This document shows positions 8,278 to 17,343 of a DNA stretch of 64,000 nucleotides, one piece after another. The position numbers were made by a program, and so were the translations under genes. The stretch spans positions 6,696,001 through 6,760,000 of the forward strand of contig NZ_CP029191.1 in assembly GCF_008642335.1 (NCBI RefSeq), read 5' to 3'. A model generated the notes under the pieces. That model was given only the letters and a program-made list of their open reading frames with translations, was not told the DNA's origin and made no database searches. Within the stretch, counting starts at the first letter, position 1, and each line of letters opens with the position of its first letter. The DNA comes from Streptomyces venezuelae (lineage in GTDB: Bacteria; Actinomycetota; Actinomycetes; Streptomycetales; Streptomycetaceae).

Positions 8278-9521
8278 CCCGCGAAACCGTCCGTACGCTC
8301 GCGGCGCTGCGGCACACCGTACGAAGCATCGCCCTCGGACACCGCCTGCCCGCCGACGAGCGGGCCCGCCTGGTCCAGTCCCTCAGCGAAGTCGCCGCCC
8401 CCGTCCTCGGCGGCGGCCGCCCCGTCACGCTCCTGAGCGGACGCGGCACCGACGAGGACGGCGAACGCCGGCTGACCCTCGCCCTGCGCCTGCCCCACCA
8501 GGCCTCCGGCGCGGACCCGGTGACGGACCCCCTGCCGCACGGCGCACAGGCCCGCCCCGACGGGACCGTCGTGTGGAACCTCCCCCTGCCCGACGGACGG
8601 TCCGCGAGCCGCCCCGCGGCCCTGCGCGCGGCGACGGTACGGCACGACGACGCCGACGTCGCGCTCCTGGAGGAGGAGCTGCGCGCGGCGCTGGCCCGCG
8701 CCGACGCCCTCGCCGACGAGCACCGCAGGCTCAAGGACGAACTGGCCGAGACCAACAGCGGGGTCCTGGCCCTCTATGTACAGCTCGAAGAGCGCGACGA
8801 GCAGCTGCGCACGGCGCACGGCCGCACCCTGCGCGCCCTGGAGGACGCCCTGCGCCCCAGGCCCCTGCACGTCGCGGGACTCGAACTGGCGGTGCACTAC
8901 GCGCCCGCCAGCGACGACGCCCCGACCGGCGGCGACCTGTACGACTGGTTCACCCTCCCGGACGGCACCGTCCACATCACCGTCGTCGACGCGCTCGGGC
9001 ACGGCATCGCGAGCACGCGCACCGCCCTCACCGTCACCCACGCGGTGCGCACCCTCGCCCTCGAAGGCCATCCGCTGGAGAGCATCGTGGCCCGCACCGA
9101 CAGCATCCTGGCGCCCTTCGACCAGAGCGTCATGGCGACCCTGCAGCTGGCCCGCCTCAACCCGGCCGACGGCCGCCTCGACCTCGCCAACGGCAGCCAC
9201 CCGCCGGCCCTCCTCTGCCACGGCGACGGCACCACCACGTACCTGGAGGTGCGCGGGCGTGGCGTCGGCTTCCCGATGCCCGGCAGCGAGCGCGTCCTGA
9301 CCACCCACCTCGGCCCCGACGACGTGCTGCTCCTCTACACCGACGGCCTCACCGAGAGCCGCAGGGACCCGTGCGAGGGCGAGGCCCGCCTCAAGGACGC
9401 CCTGTGCCGCCACCGCGTCGAGCCGACCGAACGCATCCCGGGCCTGGTGGCCGAAGAGCTGGTCAGTGAGGTGCTTCACCAGGACGACACCCTCGCGATC
9501 GCCGTACGGCGCACTTCCTGA
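8274..9521 (+). CDS. RsbU-like SpoIIE-family serine phosphatase
   Basis: 415 residues. The N-terminal ~115 residues are a regulatory region. A coiled coil follows (~120-190, rich in EEELRAALARADALADEHRR-type heptads). The C-terminal ~220 residues are a complete PP2C/SpoIIE domain: GGDLYDWF, VVDALGHGIAS, LLLYTDGLTESRRD and HQDDTLAIAV. The layout fits an RsbT-activated phosphatase that dephosphorylates an anti-anti-sigma factor. It is the last gene of the overlapping operon. The downstream anti-anti-sigma and sigma targets are not encoded in the window. Confidence 0.85.
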   Translation: MTRETVRTLAALRHTVRSIALGHRLPADERARLVQSLSEVAAPVLGGGRPVTLLSGRGTDEDGERRLTLALRLPHQASGADPVTDPLPHGAQARPDGTVVWNLPLPDGRSASRPAALRAATVRHDDADVALLEEELRAALARADALADEHRRLKDELAETNSGVLALYVQLEERDEQLRTAHGRTLRALEDALRPRPLHVAGLELAVHYAPASDDAPTGGDLYDWFTLPDGTVHITVVDALGHGIASTRTALTVTHAVRTLALEGHPLESIVARTDSILAPFDQSVMATLQLARLNPADGRLDLANGSHPPALLCHGDGTTTYLEVRGRGVGFPMPGSERVLTTHLGPDDVLLLYTDGLTESRRDPCEGEARLKDALCRHRVEPTERIPGLVAEELVSEVLHQDDTLAIAVRRTS

Positions 9522-9596
9522 GTAGGGTGATTCGACCGATTTCGTGATCAACTGATGCAGGAACATTCGCGGAAAAGGGACACGGAGAGGTCGACC

Positions 9597-10040
9597 ATGA
9601 ACATCCCGTTCCTCGACAAGTGGCGCAGGCGGCACACCGCGACGGACCCGGCCAAGGGCCTCGCGGCCGTGTTCGAGGAAGACCCGGACGGCGTCGCCGA
9701 CCTGCTGTCCGAGTGTGAACTGCTCCGGTCCCAGGCCAGTGCCGCGGGGCTCGAACTCGACGACTCACCGGCGTCGTTGGCCGCCCTCGACCAGCTCCTG
9801 CCGCGCTGGCGCGACGATCCCGAGCTGCTGCCGTGGCTCGGCAACGACGCGGGCCTCTATCTGGGCACCGTGGTGGTGCGGACGGTGCCGGGCGCGACCT
9901 GGCACGTGTGGCCGGGCGGCAGCCCCGTCGTACGGCTGAAGACCGGGCGGGACATCCAGGTGGTCGAGGCGGGACTCGACTGGGCGGTGCACGGCGCCCC
10001 CGAGCTGTCGCAGGTCTACGGCGAGGCGTCGGAGACGTAA
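9597..10040 (+). CDS. Conserved hypothetical protein (possibly the DUF6278 group)
   Basis: 147 residues, start MNIPFLDKWRRRH, with a good ribosome site (GGAGAGG six bases before ATG). It is acidic and helical in the first half; the second half is a compact domain with GLYLGTVVVRTVPGATWHVW and VVRLKTGRDIQVVEAG. I associate this pattern with a small Streptomyces family annotated DUF6278, from memory. No catalytic or binding motif is visible. It stands alone between the stress operon and gluA. Confidence 0.65.
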   Translation: MNIPFLDKWRRRHTATDPAKGLAAVFEEDPDGVADLLSECELLRSQASAAGLELDDSPASLAALDQLLPRWRDDPELLPWLGNDAGLYLGTVVVRTVPGATWHVWPGGSPVVRLKTGRDIQVVEAGLDWAVHGAPELSQVYGEASET

Positions 10041-10163
10041 CCCGCGTAACCCTAATTGCCTCAAATACGGTTAATGCCCATAAGTGCGTGTCGTCCAGTA
10101 AGTCCCGTTTCCACGTGGATAGTTTGCGCGGACGAACACAGCTGAGAGTGGGCAGGTCTTGCC

Positions 10164-10907
10164 ATGGCCGTCGATCCTTTGATCGAGCTGCGTGATGTGA
10201 ACAAGTACTACGGAGAGCTGCATGTCCTCCAGGACATCGACCTCACCGTCGGCAAGGGGGAGGTGGTCGTGGTCATCGGCCCTTCGGGGTCGGGCAAATC
10301 GACACTGTGCCGGACGATCAACCGGCTCGAGACGATCCAGTCGGGGGAGATCAGGCTCGACGGGCGGCCGCTGCCCGACGAGGGGAAGGCGCTCGCGCGG
10401 CTCCGTGCCGAAGTCGGCATGGTCTTCCAGTCCTTCAACCTCTTCGCACACAAGACCGTCCTCCAGAACGTCTCCCTCGCACAGATCAAGGTCCGGGGCC
10501 GCAAGAAGGACGAGGCGGAGAAGCGTTCCCGCGAACTCCTGGAGCGCGTGGGTCTCTCCGCGCACGCCGACAAGTACCCGGCGCAGCTCTCCGGCGGCCA
10601 GCAGCAGCGCGTCGCCATCGCCCGCGCGCTCGCCATGGACCCCAAGGCGCTCCTCTTCGACGAGCCGACCTCGGCCCTCGACCCCGAGATGATCAACGAG
10701 GTCCTCGAAGTCATGCAGCAGCTCGCGCGCGAGGGCATGACGATGGTCGTCGTCACCCACGAGATGGGCTTCGCGCGCTCCGCGGCCAACCGGGTCGTCT
10801 TCATGGCCGACGGCCGCATCGTCGAGGACCGGACCCCCGAGGACTTCTTCACCCGCCCGGAGAGCGAGCGCGCCAAGGACTTCCTCTCCAAGATCCTCAA
10901 GCACTGA
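10164..10907 (+). CDS. gluA: Amino-acid (glutamate-type) ABC transporter ATPase
   Basis: 247 residues, the cytoplasmic ATPase of a polar amino-acid importer. Walker A is GPSGSGKST, the Q-loop [14 protein letters not shown], the signature [15 protein letters not shown], Walker [15 protein letters not shown] and the switch His VVTHEMGFA. It heads a four-gene unit with a binding lipoprotein and two permeases, the gluABCD arrangement known from Corynebacterium and Streptomyces. The ~120-bp upstream region is comparatively AT-rich around 10050-10130 and probably holds the promoter. No gluR-gluK two-component pair is adjacent. Confidence 0.9.
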   Translation: MAVDPLIELRDVNKYYGELHVLQDIDLTVGKGEVVVVIGPSGSGKSTLCRTINRLETIQSGEIRLDGRPLPDEGKALARLRAEVGMVFQSFNLFAHKTVLQNVSLAQIKVRGRKKDEAEKRSRELLERVGLSAHADKYPAQLSGGQQQRVAIARALAMDPKALLFDEPTSALDPEMINEVLEVMQQLAREGMTMVVVTHEMGFARSAANRVVFMADGRIVEDRTPEDFFTRPESERAKDFLSKILKH

Positions 10908-10926
10908 CGGGGGAGGGGACGTGCTC

Positions 10927-11859
10927 GTGAAACGACACACCACGCGCCACGCCATGCGTACGACGCGCCTGTTCGCGGCGCTCGTGCTCGCCGCCTGCGC
11001 AGCCGCCGCGTGCGGCAAGGAGGGCAGCCCGCCCACCAAGGGCCCCTCGGCCGAGGAACTGCCGAAGTACCGGGTCGCGACCGGCTTCCGGCTGCCCGAG
11101 TCGGGGACCTGGAAGAAGGCGAAGAGCCGCGGCCGCTTCGTCGTCGGCGCCAAGGAGGACCAGCCCTACCTCGGCGAGAAGGACCCGGCGAGCGGCGCCT
11201 ACTCGGGCTTCGACATCGAGATCGCCAAGATGATCTCGGCCTCGCTCGGCCTCGACCCGCAACGGATCGAGTACAAGACGATCGCGTCGGCCAACCGCGA
11301 GACCGCCCTGCAGAACGGGCAGATCGATTTCTACGTCGGCACCTACACCATCAACGACAACCGCAAGAAGCTCGTCGGGTTCGGCGGCCCCTACTACATG
11401 GCGGGCCAGGGACTGCTGGTGCGCACCGACGAGAAGGACATCAAGGGCCCCGGGGACCTGGACGGCAAACGCGTCTGCTCGGCCGCCGGATCCACCCCGT
11501 ACCAGCGGATCCAGAAGGACTACCCGAAGGCCACCCTCGTCGCCTACGACACGTACTCGATCTGCGTCGACAACCTGCTGACCTACCAGGTCGACGCCGT
11601 CACCACCGACGACGCGATCCTGATCGGCTACGCGGCCAAGGCGCCCGACGAGCTCAAGGTGGTCGGCAAGCCGTTCTCCGAGGAGCCGTACGGCATCGGG
11701 GTGCCCCGGGGCGACAACGCCCTCCGGTTCGCCGTCGACGACGCCCTCGCCGCCCGCGAGAAGGACGGCGACTGGAAGAAGGCCTACGACGCCACCCTCG
11801 GCCTCTCCGGGGTCCCGGCGCCGAAGCCGCCCGCCATCGACCGCTACCCGGCGAGCTGA
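10927..11859 (+). CDS. gluB: Glutamate-type substrate-binding lipoprotein
   Basis: 310 residues, extracellular solute-binding protein family 3. The N-terminus is a lipoprotein signal (RTTRLFAALVLAACAAAACG) with candidate lipobox Cys residues in LAAC and AAAC. The mature part has typical SBP_bac_3 features: VVGAKEDQPYLG, SGFDIEIAKMISASLG and DFYVGTYTINDNR. GTG 10927 was chosen because GGGAGGGG lies about seven bases before it; GTG 10921 is too close. It delivers substrate to GluC/GluD at the outer face of the membrane. Confidence 0.88.
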   Translation: MKRHTTRHAMRTTRLFAALVLAACAAAACGKEGSPPTKGPSAEELPKYRVATGFRLPESGTWKKAKSRGRFVVGAKEDQPYLGEKDPASGAYSGFDIEIAKMISASLGLDPQRIEYKTIASANRETALQNGQIDFYVGTYTINDNRKKLVGFGGPYYMAGQGLLVRTDEKDIKGPGDLDGKRVCSAAGSTPYQRIQKDYPKATLVAYDTYSICVDNLLTYQVDAVTTDDAILIGYAAKAPDELKVVGKPFSEEPYGIGVPRGDNALRFAVDDALAAREKDGDWKKAYDATLGLSGVPAPKPPAIDRYPAS

Positions 11860-11868
11860 GGAGGCGTC

Positions 11869-12513
11869 GTGGACGTACTGACAGACAACTTCTCCACGTT
11901 CGGCAAGGGCTTCCTCGGCACCGTCGAACTCACCGTCTACGCCTCGCTCCTGGCCCTCGCGCTCGGCTTCGTCATGGCGTCGTTCCGGGTGGCGCCCGTC
12001 GGGTCCTTCCGGGCGTTCGGCACGGTGTGGGTGACGGTCCTGCGCAACACCCCGCTCACGCTGCTCTTCTTCGCGGTGCTGCTCGGACTGCCGCGCTTCG
12101 GACTCGTGCTGCCCTTCAAGGTGTTCGCCGTGCTCGCCCTCGGCTGCTACACCTCCGCCTTCATCTGCGAGGCGCTCAGGTCGGGCATCAACACCGTGCC
12201 CAAGGGGCAGGGCGAGGCGGCACGGAGCCTCGGCATGAGCTTCGGCCAGACCCTGTCGACGATCGTGCTGCCGCAGGCGTTCCGGTCCGTCATCGCGCCG
12301 GTCGGCTCCAACCTGATCGCGCTCGCCAAGAACTCGGCGATCGCGGGCGCGTTCAGCGTCACCGAGCTGCTCGGCTCGTACAAGACGCTCAGCGAGCTCG
12401 GCTACAACATCATCTGGACCTTCGTCTGGATCGCCGTCGGCTACCTCATCATCACCCTCGCCATCAGCGCGATCTTCAATGTCCTCGAGAAGCGCTGGGG
12501 AGTCGCCCGATGA
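11869..12513 (+). CDS. gluC: Glutamate-type ABC transporter permease 1
   Basis: 214 residues, HisM/GlnP-type permease with about five hydrophobic segments. The EAA loop that contacts the ATPase is visible around residues 105-140 (SGINTVPKGQGEAARSLGMS). GTG start, with GAGGAGG a few bases upstream. The stop overlaps the ATG of the second permease, so the two should be made in equal amounts. Confidence 0.88.
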   Translation: MDVLTDNFSTFGKGFLGTVELTVYASLLALALGFVMASFRVAPVGSFRAFGTVWVTVLRNTPLTLLFFAVLLGLPRFGLVLPFKVFAVLALGCYTSAFICEALRSGINTVPKGQGEAARSLGMSFGQTLSTIVLPQAFRSVIAPVGSNLIALAKNSAIAGAFSVTELLGSYKTLSELGYNIIWTFVWIAVGYLIITLAISAIFNVLEKRWGVAR

Positions 12514-13391
12514 AAGCCCTCTCCCACGATTCGACCGCCCTGTACGACATCCCGGGCCCGAAGACCGTGCGCCGCCACAAGCTGTACGGCGTCATCTCCA
12601 CTTTGCTCGTCCTGGCGCTCGTCGGGTGGATCCTGTATCTGCTGTTCGACACCGACCAGTTCACGGCCACGAAGTGGACGCCCTTCGAGTACAAGGGCAT
12701 CCAGGAACTGCTCCTGAGGGGCCTCGGCAACACGCTCAAGGCCTTCGCCATCTCCGCGGTCCTCGCGCTCGCGCTCGGCGGACTGCTCGCGACGGGGCGG
12801 CTCTCCGACCACCGCCCCGTGCGCTGGCTCGCCACGCTCGTCGTGGAGTTCTTCCGCGCCATGCCGGTGCTTGTGATGATCTTCTTCGTCTTCGTGGCGC
12901 TGAAGGTGCAGCCGCTGCCCGCGCTGGTCGCCGGACTCACGCTCTACAACGGCTCCGTACTCGCCGAGGTCTTCCGATCCGGCGTCAACTCCGTCGAGAG
13001 GGGGCAGCGGGAGGCGGCCTACGCGCTCGGAATGCGCAAGACACAGGTCATGGGACACGTCCTCGTACCGCAGGCCGTGCGGGCCATGTTGCCCGCCATC
13101 ATCAGCCAGTTGGTGGTGGCCCTGAAGGACACCTCGCTCGGATATCTGATCACCTACGAGGAGTTCCTCCATGCCGGGAAACTCATCGCGTCGAACCTCG
13201 ACTACGATTTGCCCTTCATCCCCGTTGTCATGGTGATCTCACCGATCTACATCGGGATGTGCATGTTGCTGTCGTGGTTCGCCCAGTGGGTGTCGAAGCG
13301 GCAGCGGCGCAATCCCAAGACCGAGGCCGCGGACGTGGCCCCGGCCGAACCAGGGACGCTGCTGCCGATGGGGGTCCCCCCTGATCGTTAA
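12510..13391 (+). CDS. gluD: Glutamate-type ABC transporter permease 2
   Basis: 293 residues, the second membrane subunit. A ~60-residue N-terminal region with one extra helix precedes the permease core. The EAA loop reads SGVNSVERGQREAAYALGMR. The C-terminal ~25 residues are a polar Pro/Ala-rich tail. ATGA overlap with gluC. It ends within an inverted repeat that probably terminates transcription. Confidence 0.88.
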   Translation: MKALSHDSTALYDIPGPKTVRRHKLYGVISTLLVLALVGWILYLLFDTDQFTATKWTPFEYKGIQELLLRGLGNTLKAFAISAVLALALGGLLATGRLSDHRPVRWLATLVVEFFRAMPVLVMIFFVFVALKVQPLPALVAGLTLYNGSVLAEVFRSGVNSVERGQREAAYALGMRKTQVMGHVLVPQAVRAMLPAIISQLVVALKDTSLGYLITYEEFLHAGKLIASNLDYDLPFIPVVMVISPIYIGMCMLLSWFAQWVSKRQRRNPKTEAADVAPAEPGTLLPMGVPPDR

Positions 13392-13403
13392 GATCTTGGG
13401 GGA
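13375..13403 (+). terminator. Probable terminator at the end of gluABCD
   Basis: TCCCCC (13375-13380) and GGGGGA (13398-13403) can pair around an inner GATC/GATC match, enclosing the gluD stop codon. The gene that follows is on the opposite strand, so a terminator is expected here. There is no T-tract. Confidence 0.45.
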
Positions 13404-13447
13404 GCAGTAGCCAACAGGGCCAACGCCCACCCGGCAGCAGCCGGAGA

Positions 13448-15049
13448 TCACTGCTCGCGCAGGGGGACGGACACGTACGACGGGTCCGCCGCCGGCGAGG
13501 AGAAGGTCAGCTGCGCGCCGGACGGGTTGTGCTCGATGTAGAGCGGGTCGACCGTGTCGACGACCAGGGCGAGCCTGTGCCCTGCCGGTACGTCGTAGGC
13601 CGTGGAGAACAGCTCCAGGTCCACGCCGAACGGCTTGCCGGGCGTCTTGCCGTGGAAGGTGTACGGCGCGTTGCTGACCAGCTTGCCGAGGCCGAGCGGG
13701 CCCACGTCGTAGAGGTACGCGACGAGGGTGCCGCTCTCCTTGGTGCTGGAGAGCGTCGTGTGCAGCTTCGCGGTCCCGCGCACCCGCTGGGCGGACATGT
13801 ACTTCTCCGACTGCCAGACGCCCGTGTAGCGGCGCGGGAGCAGCGGCACCGAGGCCATCGGCGGGATCTTCAGGAACTGGTCGAGGGCGTTGGACAGGAT
13901 GGCGATCCCGCCGTTGGCGCCCGAGTCGACGTTCGTGCGGATCGTGGTGGAGCCCGCCATGTCGATCTTCTTGCGGGTGGGGCCGACCGACTTCCAGTCC
14001 GGGTAGCCCTCGTAACCACCCTCGGAGCGGGACTTGAGCTGGACCGGCTGTTCCTTGTCGATGCCGTTGTCCTGGCCCTTGAGGTAGTGGTCGAACCACC
14101 GCTGCGTGTTGGTCCAGGTGTCGTTGGGCAGGCCGAGGAGGCCGGTCGCCTCCGCCGTCGCGTGGTCGCCGGGGCGGAACTCCAGGCGCTTGGGTCCGGT
14201 CAGACGGTCGTAGAACTTCGCGTACTGGTTGGGCGGGAAGAGCGCGTCGCCCCAGGCGTTGCCGAGCATGATGGCCGCGCCGTTCTCGTTGATCCGGTCG
14301 AGATGGGTCACGGGGGAGCGCTTCGCGCCCCACGCGATCATCTCGTCCTCCTTGTCCAGGTTGGACCCGAGGAAGTCCTTGAGCGTCTGCTGGAGCTCGG
14401 CGCTGGGGCGGCCGGTGAGAGCGCCCGCGCCGCCGAGGAGGGCGGCGGCCTGCGCGTGCTGGGTGCGGCCGCTGTAGATCGAGTCGATGAGGTCGGCCCA
14501 GCCGCTCATCGCGGCGACGGCCTTGACCCGCTTGTCGTGCCCGGCGGCGAGCAGGCTGATGCCCGCGCCGTAGGAGACGCCCGCCATGCCGACCTTCCCG
14601 GGGTCGGCGGGGGTGTTCGCCAGGGTCCAGTCGATGACCTTGGAGGCGTCCGCGATGTCCTTCGGGCCCGCGGTCTCGATCTCGCCGCCGGACTGCCAGA
14701 AGCCGCGCGAGTTGTAACTGACCACGACGTAGCCGGAGTCCGCGAGCTTCTGGGCCTGGGCCACGTACTCGATCTGGGGCATGGCCCAGCTGGTGGGCAG
14801 CACGATCGAGGGGAACCTCGCGCCGGGCCTCGCGTCCTTCGGGGTGAAGACGTTGGCCTTCAGGACCGTGCCGCCGTCGCCGGGGATGTCGACGAAGCGG
14901 ACGTCGGCGGCGCTCGTGGCTCGTGGCCCTGCGACCGGTGCGGCCTGCGCCGCCGGGGCCAGGCCGAAGGCGGCGCCGACGACGAGGGTCGCCGAGACGG
15001 CGCCCGCGGTGGTCGTGCGCAGGACGCGGTGGGGGTGCGGAGCTCTCAC
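13448..15049 (-). CDS. Secreted X-Pro dipeptidyl-peptidase/CocE-NonD family serine hydrolase (peptidase S15)
   Basis: 533 residues. A classical signal peptide occupies about residues 1-36 and ends near AQAAPVAG. The alpha/beta-hydrolase domain has the nucleophile elbow GVSYGAG, an acidic residue in NAWGDALFPPNQ and the His in RPGDHATAE, giving a Ser-Asp-His triad. The C-terminal ~200 residues match the jelly-roll domain typical of X-Pro dipeptidyl-peptidases. It probably acts outside the cell on Pro-containing peptides or esters. GTG start at 15049, with GAGG about nine bases upstream. Confidence 0.85.
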   Translation of the reverse strand: MRAPHPHRVLRTTTAGAVSATLVVGAAFGLAPAAQAAPVAGPRATSAADVRFVDIPGDGGTVLKANVFTPKDARPGARFPSIVLPTSWAMPQIEYVAQAQKLADSGYVVVSYNSRGFWQSGGEIETAGPKDIADASKVIDWTLANTPADPGKVGMAGVSYGAGISLLAAGHDKRVKAVAAMSGWADLIDSIYSGRTQHAQAAALLGGAGALTGRPSAELQQTLKDFLGSNLDKEDEMIAWGAKRSPVTHLDRINENGAAIMLGNAWGDALFPPNQYAKFYDRLTGPKRLEFRPGDHATAEATGLLGLPNDTWTNTQRWFDHYLKGQDNGIDKEQPVQLKSRSEGGYEGYPDWKSVGPTRKKIDMAGSTTIRTNVDSGANGGIAILSNALDQFLKIPPMASVPLLPRRYTGVWQSEKYMSAQRVRGTAKLHTTLSSTKESGTLVAYLYDVGPLGLGKLVSNAPYTFHGKTPGKPFGVDLELFSTAYDVPAGHRLALVVDTVDPLYIEHNPSGAQLTFSSPAADPSYVSVPLREQ

Positions 15050-15090
15050 GGGTCACTTCCTCACTCGTTGAAAGTGCAAAGTGACCCGAC

Positions 15091-15145
15091 GGTAACCGCG
15101 AACCTTTACCGGGGGTAACCCGTCAGTAAGTTACGCCCCGGTAAC
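15091..15145. promoter_or_regulatory. Cluster of GTAAC-type repeats upstream of the S15 peptidase gene
   Basis: GGTAACC occurs at 15091-15097 and 15114-15120, GGTAAC at 15140-15145 and an inverted GTTAC at 15130-15134. TTACC-GGG-GGTAA at 15106-15118 is a perfect inverted repeat. Spaced GTAAC half-sites resemble those described for the OmpR-type regulators MtrA and GlnR in Streptomyces. They sit in the 116-bp gap that must hold the promoter of the leftward peptidase gene. Confidence 0.4.
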
Positions 15146-15165
15146 GATCGTTGAAGGGGGCACGG

Positions 15166-16350
15166 TTACTTCAGCGCGCTCTTGGCCTGCCAGTCGGACC
15201 AGGAGATGTTCCACTCGCCGTAGCCGTTGCCCGGGTCCGGGACGCCCTTCGAGCCGCTGCCGGTGACCTCGAAGGGGTCACCTATCTGGGCCTGGCCGTA
15301 GAGCCAGCCCGCGTTGCCGTCGCTCATGCCGACGCAGCCCGAGCTGTGGTTGGTGTTGCCGAAGTACGACGCGTTCCAGGGGGCCGCGTGCGCGTACATG
15401 CCCGACCAGGTCAGGCGCATCGAGTAGTCGACCATCTTGTCGTAGGAGCTGCCGAGGCCGACCGTCTCGGAGCGCATGTTGATCGTGCCCTCCTTCGACA
15501 TCAGGACGGAGGTGCCGCCCCAGGAGGCCTTCTCGCCGCCGGGCGTGCCCGCCGACATCGGCAGCGACTTCACGGTCTTGCCGTCGCGTGTGAGCGTCGC
15601 CGTCTTGCTGTCCAGGTTCACCTTGACGACCTGGCTCTTGCCGATGGTGAAGTTCGTCGCGTAGTCGCGTACGAACCAGTCGTCGCCGCCCGAGTCGATG
15701 CCGTTGAGCCGCGCGTCCAGCTTCACCTTCGTGCCGGACTTCCAGTACTCCTTGGGCCGCCAGTCGACGCGGTCCTTGCCGTCGTAGTTCTTGATCCAGC
15801 CCCAGGAGCCCTCGGTGTCGTTCGAGGTCGTCACCTTCAGGTGCTTCTCGACCTCGGCCTTGTTGCGCACCGGGTTGTCGAAGGTGATCGACAGCGGCTG
15901 GGCGATGCCGACCGTGGTGCTCTTGCCCGGGGCGAGGGTCACCTTGTTGACCTTCTCGGGAGCGGCCGTCCTGAACGACGACTTCGCGCTGCCGCCCTCG
16001 GCGGTGGTCGCCTCCACCTTGTAGGCGGTGCCGGGCGCCGCCTTGCGCTCCGACGTCCAGGTGGTGCCGTTCGCCGACACCTTGCCGGACAGCGCGGCGC
16101 CCTTGTCGTCGGCGACCGTGACCTTCTTCAGCCTGCCGTCGGCGAGGCTGACCCGCACGGGCTTGCCCGCCTCGGCCTTCTGGCCGGTGAGGTTCACCTT
16201 GATCTGCGGCTTCTCGGCGGCCTCGGCGGAGGACGACTCGCCGCCGCCCGAGCAGGCGGTCAGGGCGGCGGTGAGCACCGCAAGGCCCGCGGCTGCCGCG
16301 TGGCGGGTGCGAAGCGGGCGTCGGCGGCTCGTGGAGCTCTGGGGGGTCAA
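15166..16350 (-). CDS. L,D-transpeptidase lipoprotein (YkuD family)
   Basis: 394 residues. The N-terminus is a lipoprotein signal ending in the lipobox LTAC. Two Ig-like beta domains (~45-240) precede a YkuD catalytic domain whose active site is visible as NHSSGCVGMSDG, with the Cys nucleophile in SGC. Such enzymes make 3-3 peptidoglycan cross-links or attach proteins to the wall. TTG start at 16350, with GGAGG seven bases upstream, the best ribosome site in the region. It acts at the outer face of the membrane. Confidence 0.9.
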   Translation of the reverse strand: MTPQSSTSRRRPLRTRHAAAAGLAVLTAALTACSGGGESSSAEAAEKPQIKVNLTGQKAEAGKPVRVSLADGRLKKVTVADDKGAALSGKVSANGTTWTSERKAAPGTAYKVEATTAEGGSAKSSFRTAAPEKVNKVTLAPGKSTTVGIAQPLSITFDNPVRNKAEVEKHLKVTTSNDTEGSWGWIKNYDGKDRVDWRPKEYWKSGTKVKLDARLNGIDSGGDDWFVRDYATNFTIGKSQVVKVNLDSKTATLTRDGKTVKSLPMSAGTPGGEKASWGGTSVLMSKEGTINMRSETVGLGSSYDKMVDYSMRLTWSGMYAHAAPWNASYFGNTNHSSGCVGMSDGNAGWLYGQAQIGDPFEVTGSGSKGVPDPGNGYGEWNISWSDWQAKSALK

Positions 16351-16483
16351 GAACGTACCTCCGTGCGAATGTGGAACTGCACGGAGAGAGCCCTGAAGGC
16401 GGCTTCAGGTTGCCCGATGTGCGGAAATTGCCTGCTAGGTCACAGAAGGGCCCCGTGTGTGTCGACGCCGGGTGAGCGCGGAG

Positions 16484-17239
16484 TCACTTGGCGCGATGGG
16501 AGTTGCGCACCGACGGGGTGGGGATCGGGGTCTGGGCAGCGCGCGTGACGTCCGCGACGAGCTCGACGACGTCGGGTCCGTACGCCTGCGAGTTGACGAC
16601 CTTCAGGAGCAGGACGAAGGAGTTGTTGCCGTGCTTGCGGGCGAGCTTCTCGTGGTGGCGGGCCAGATAGCGGGTGGCCGCCTGGCTGGTCACGGCGCGC
16701 TGGCCGCAGAAGAGGAAGACGGGTCTCGCCTCCTGCCCTTGGTCGGCGGTGAGGCGGGCGAGGATCACGTACTCGTTGAGACCGGCCTCCAGGCGGTAGC
16801 GCTCGGCGCCGATCTGGAAGGCCCCGCGGTCCGGCACGGGTTCCGGCTCCGAGTTCACGCGGACGCCGGGCAGCAGGGAGTGCATGTGCGCGGCCATGCG
16901 GCGGTTCGCCACCGGATTGCCCACGCAGAACTCGGTGCGTTCGCCGAAGCCCTGCTGGGCCGCGTCGTGCGCGACGACCTGGGCGTGCCCGCCGCACTCC
17001 TTGATCACGCCGGACAGCTCGATGAGGGCGAGCACGTCCTGGCGCACCACGGTCAGCTCGGGCCCGCCCGCGTCACGGTTCACCACGAGCAGCGACTCGG
17101 CGTTGTCGGGCAGCCCGAAGAAGGCCTGCTTGCGGCGGAGCCTGCGCTTCCACAGGTAGCCGCGGGCGAGCCAGCCAAGGACGGCACTGATGCCGACCGC
17201 GATCAGGCCGAGGACGAGGTTGCGCACGTCTTCAGTCAT
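16484..17239 (-). CDS. Membrane-anchored conserved hypothetical protein
   Basis: 251 residues. A single N-terminal helix (residues ~6-25, LVLGLIAVGISAVLGWLA) is followed by a basic stretch (KRRLRRK), so the bulk should be cytoplasmic. The soluble part alternates strands and helices like a Rossmann-type fold: ESLLVVNRD, VQDVLALIELSG-like helices, FCVGNPVANRRMAAHM and PVFLFCGQRAVTSQAATRYL. The last motif resembles nucleotide- or ligand-binding loops, but I do not recognise the family. Monocistronic, convergent to nothing and divergent from ggt. Confidence 0.6.
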   Translation of the reverse strand: MTEDVRNLVLGLIAVGISAVLGWLARGYLWKRRLRRKQAFFGLPDNAESLLVVNRDAGGPELTVVRQDVLALIELSGVIKECGGHAQVVAHDAAQQGFGERTEFCVGNPVANRRMAAHMHSLLPGVRVNSEPEPVPDRGAFQIGAERYRLEAGLNEYVILARLTADQGQEARPVFLFCGQRAVTSQAATRYLARHHEKLARKHGNNSFVLLLKVVNSQAYGPDVVELVADVTRAAQTPIPTPSVRNSHRAK

Positions 17240-17343
17240 GGCGCCGCATGCTAGCGGGCCACCGGACCCGTGTTCGATGAGGTCCTGACGCGGCGGGCAC
17301 CGCGAAGTTACGCTGCGCAGACGTTTGTTGACTGGAGGTACGA

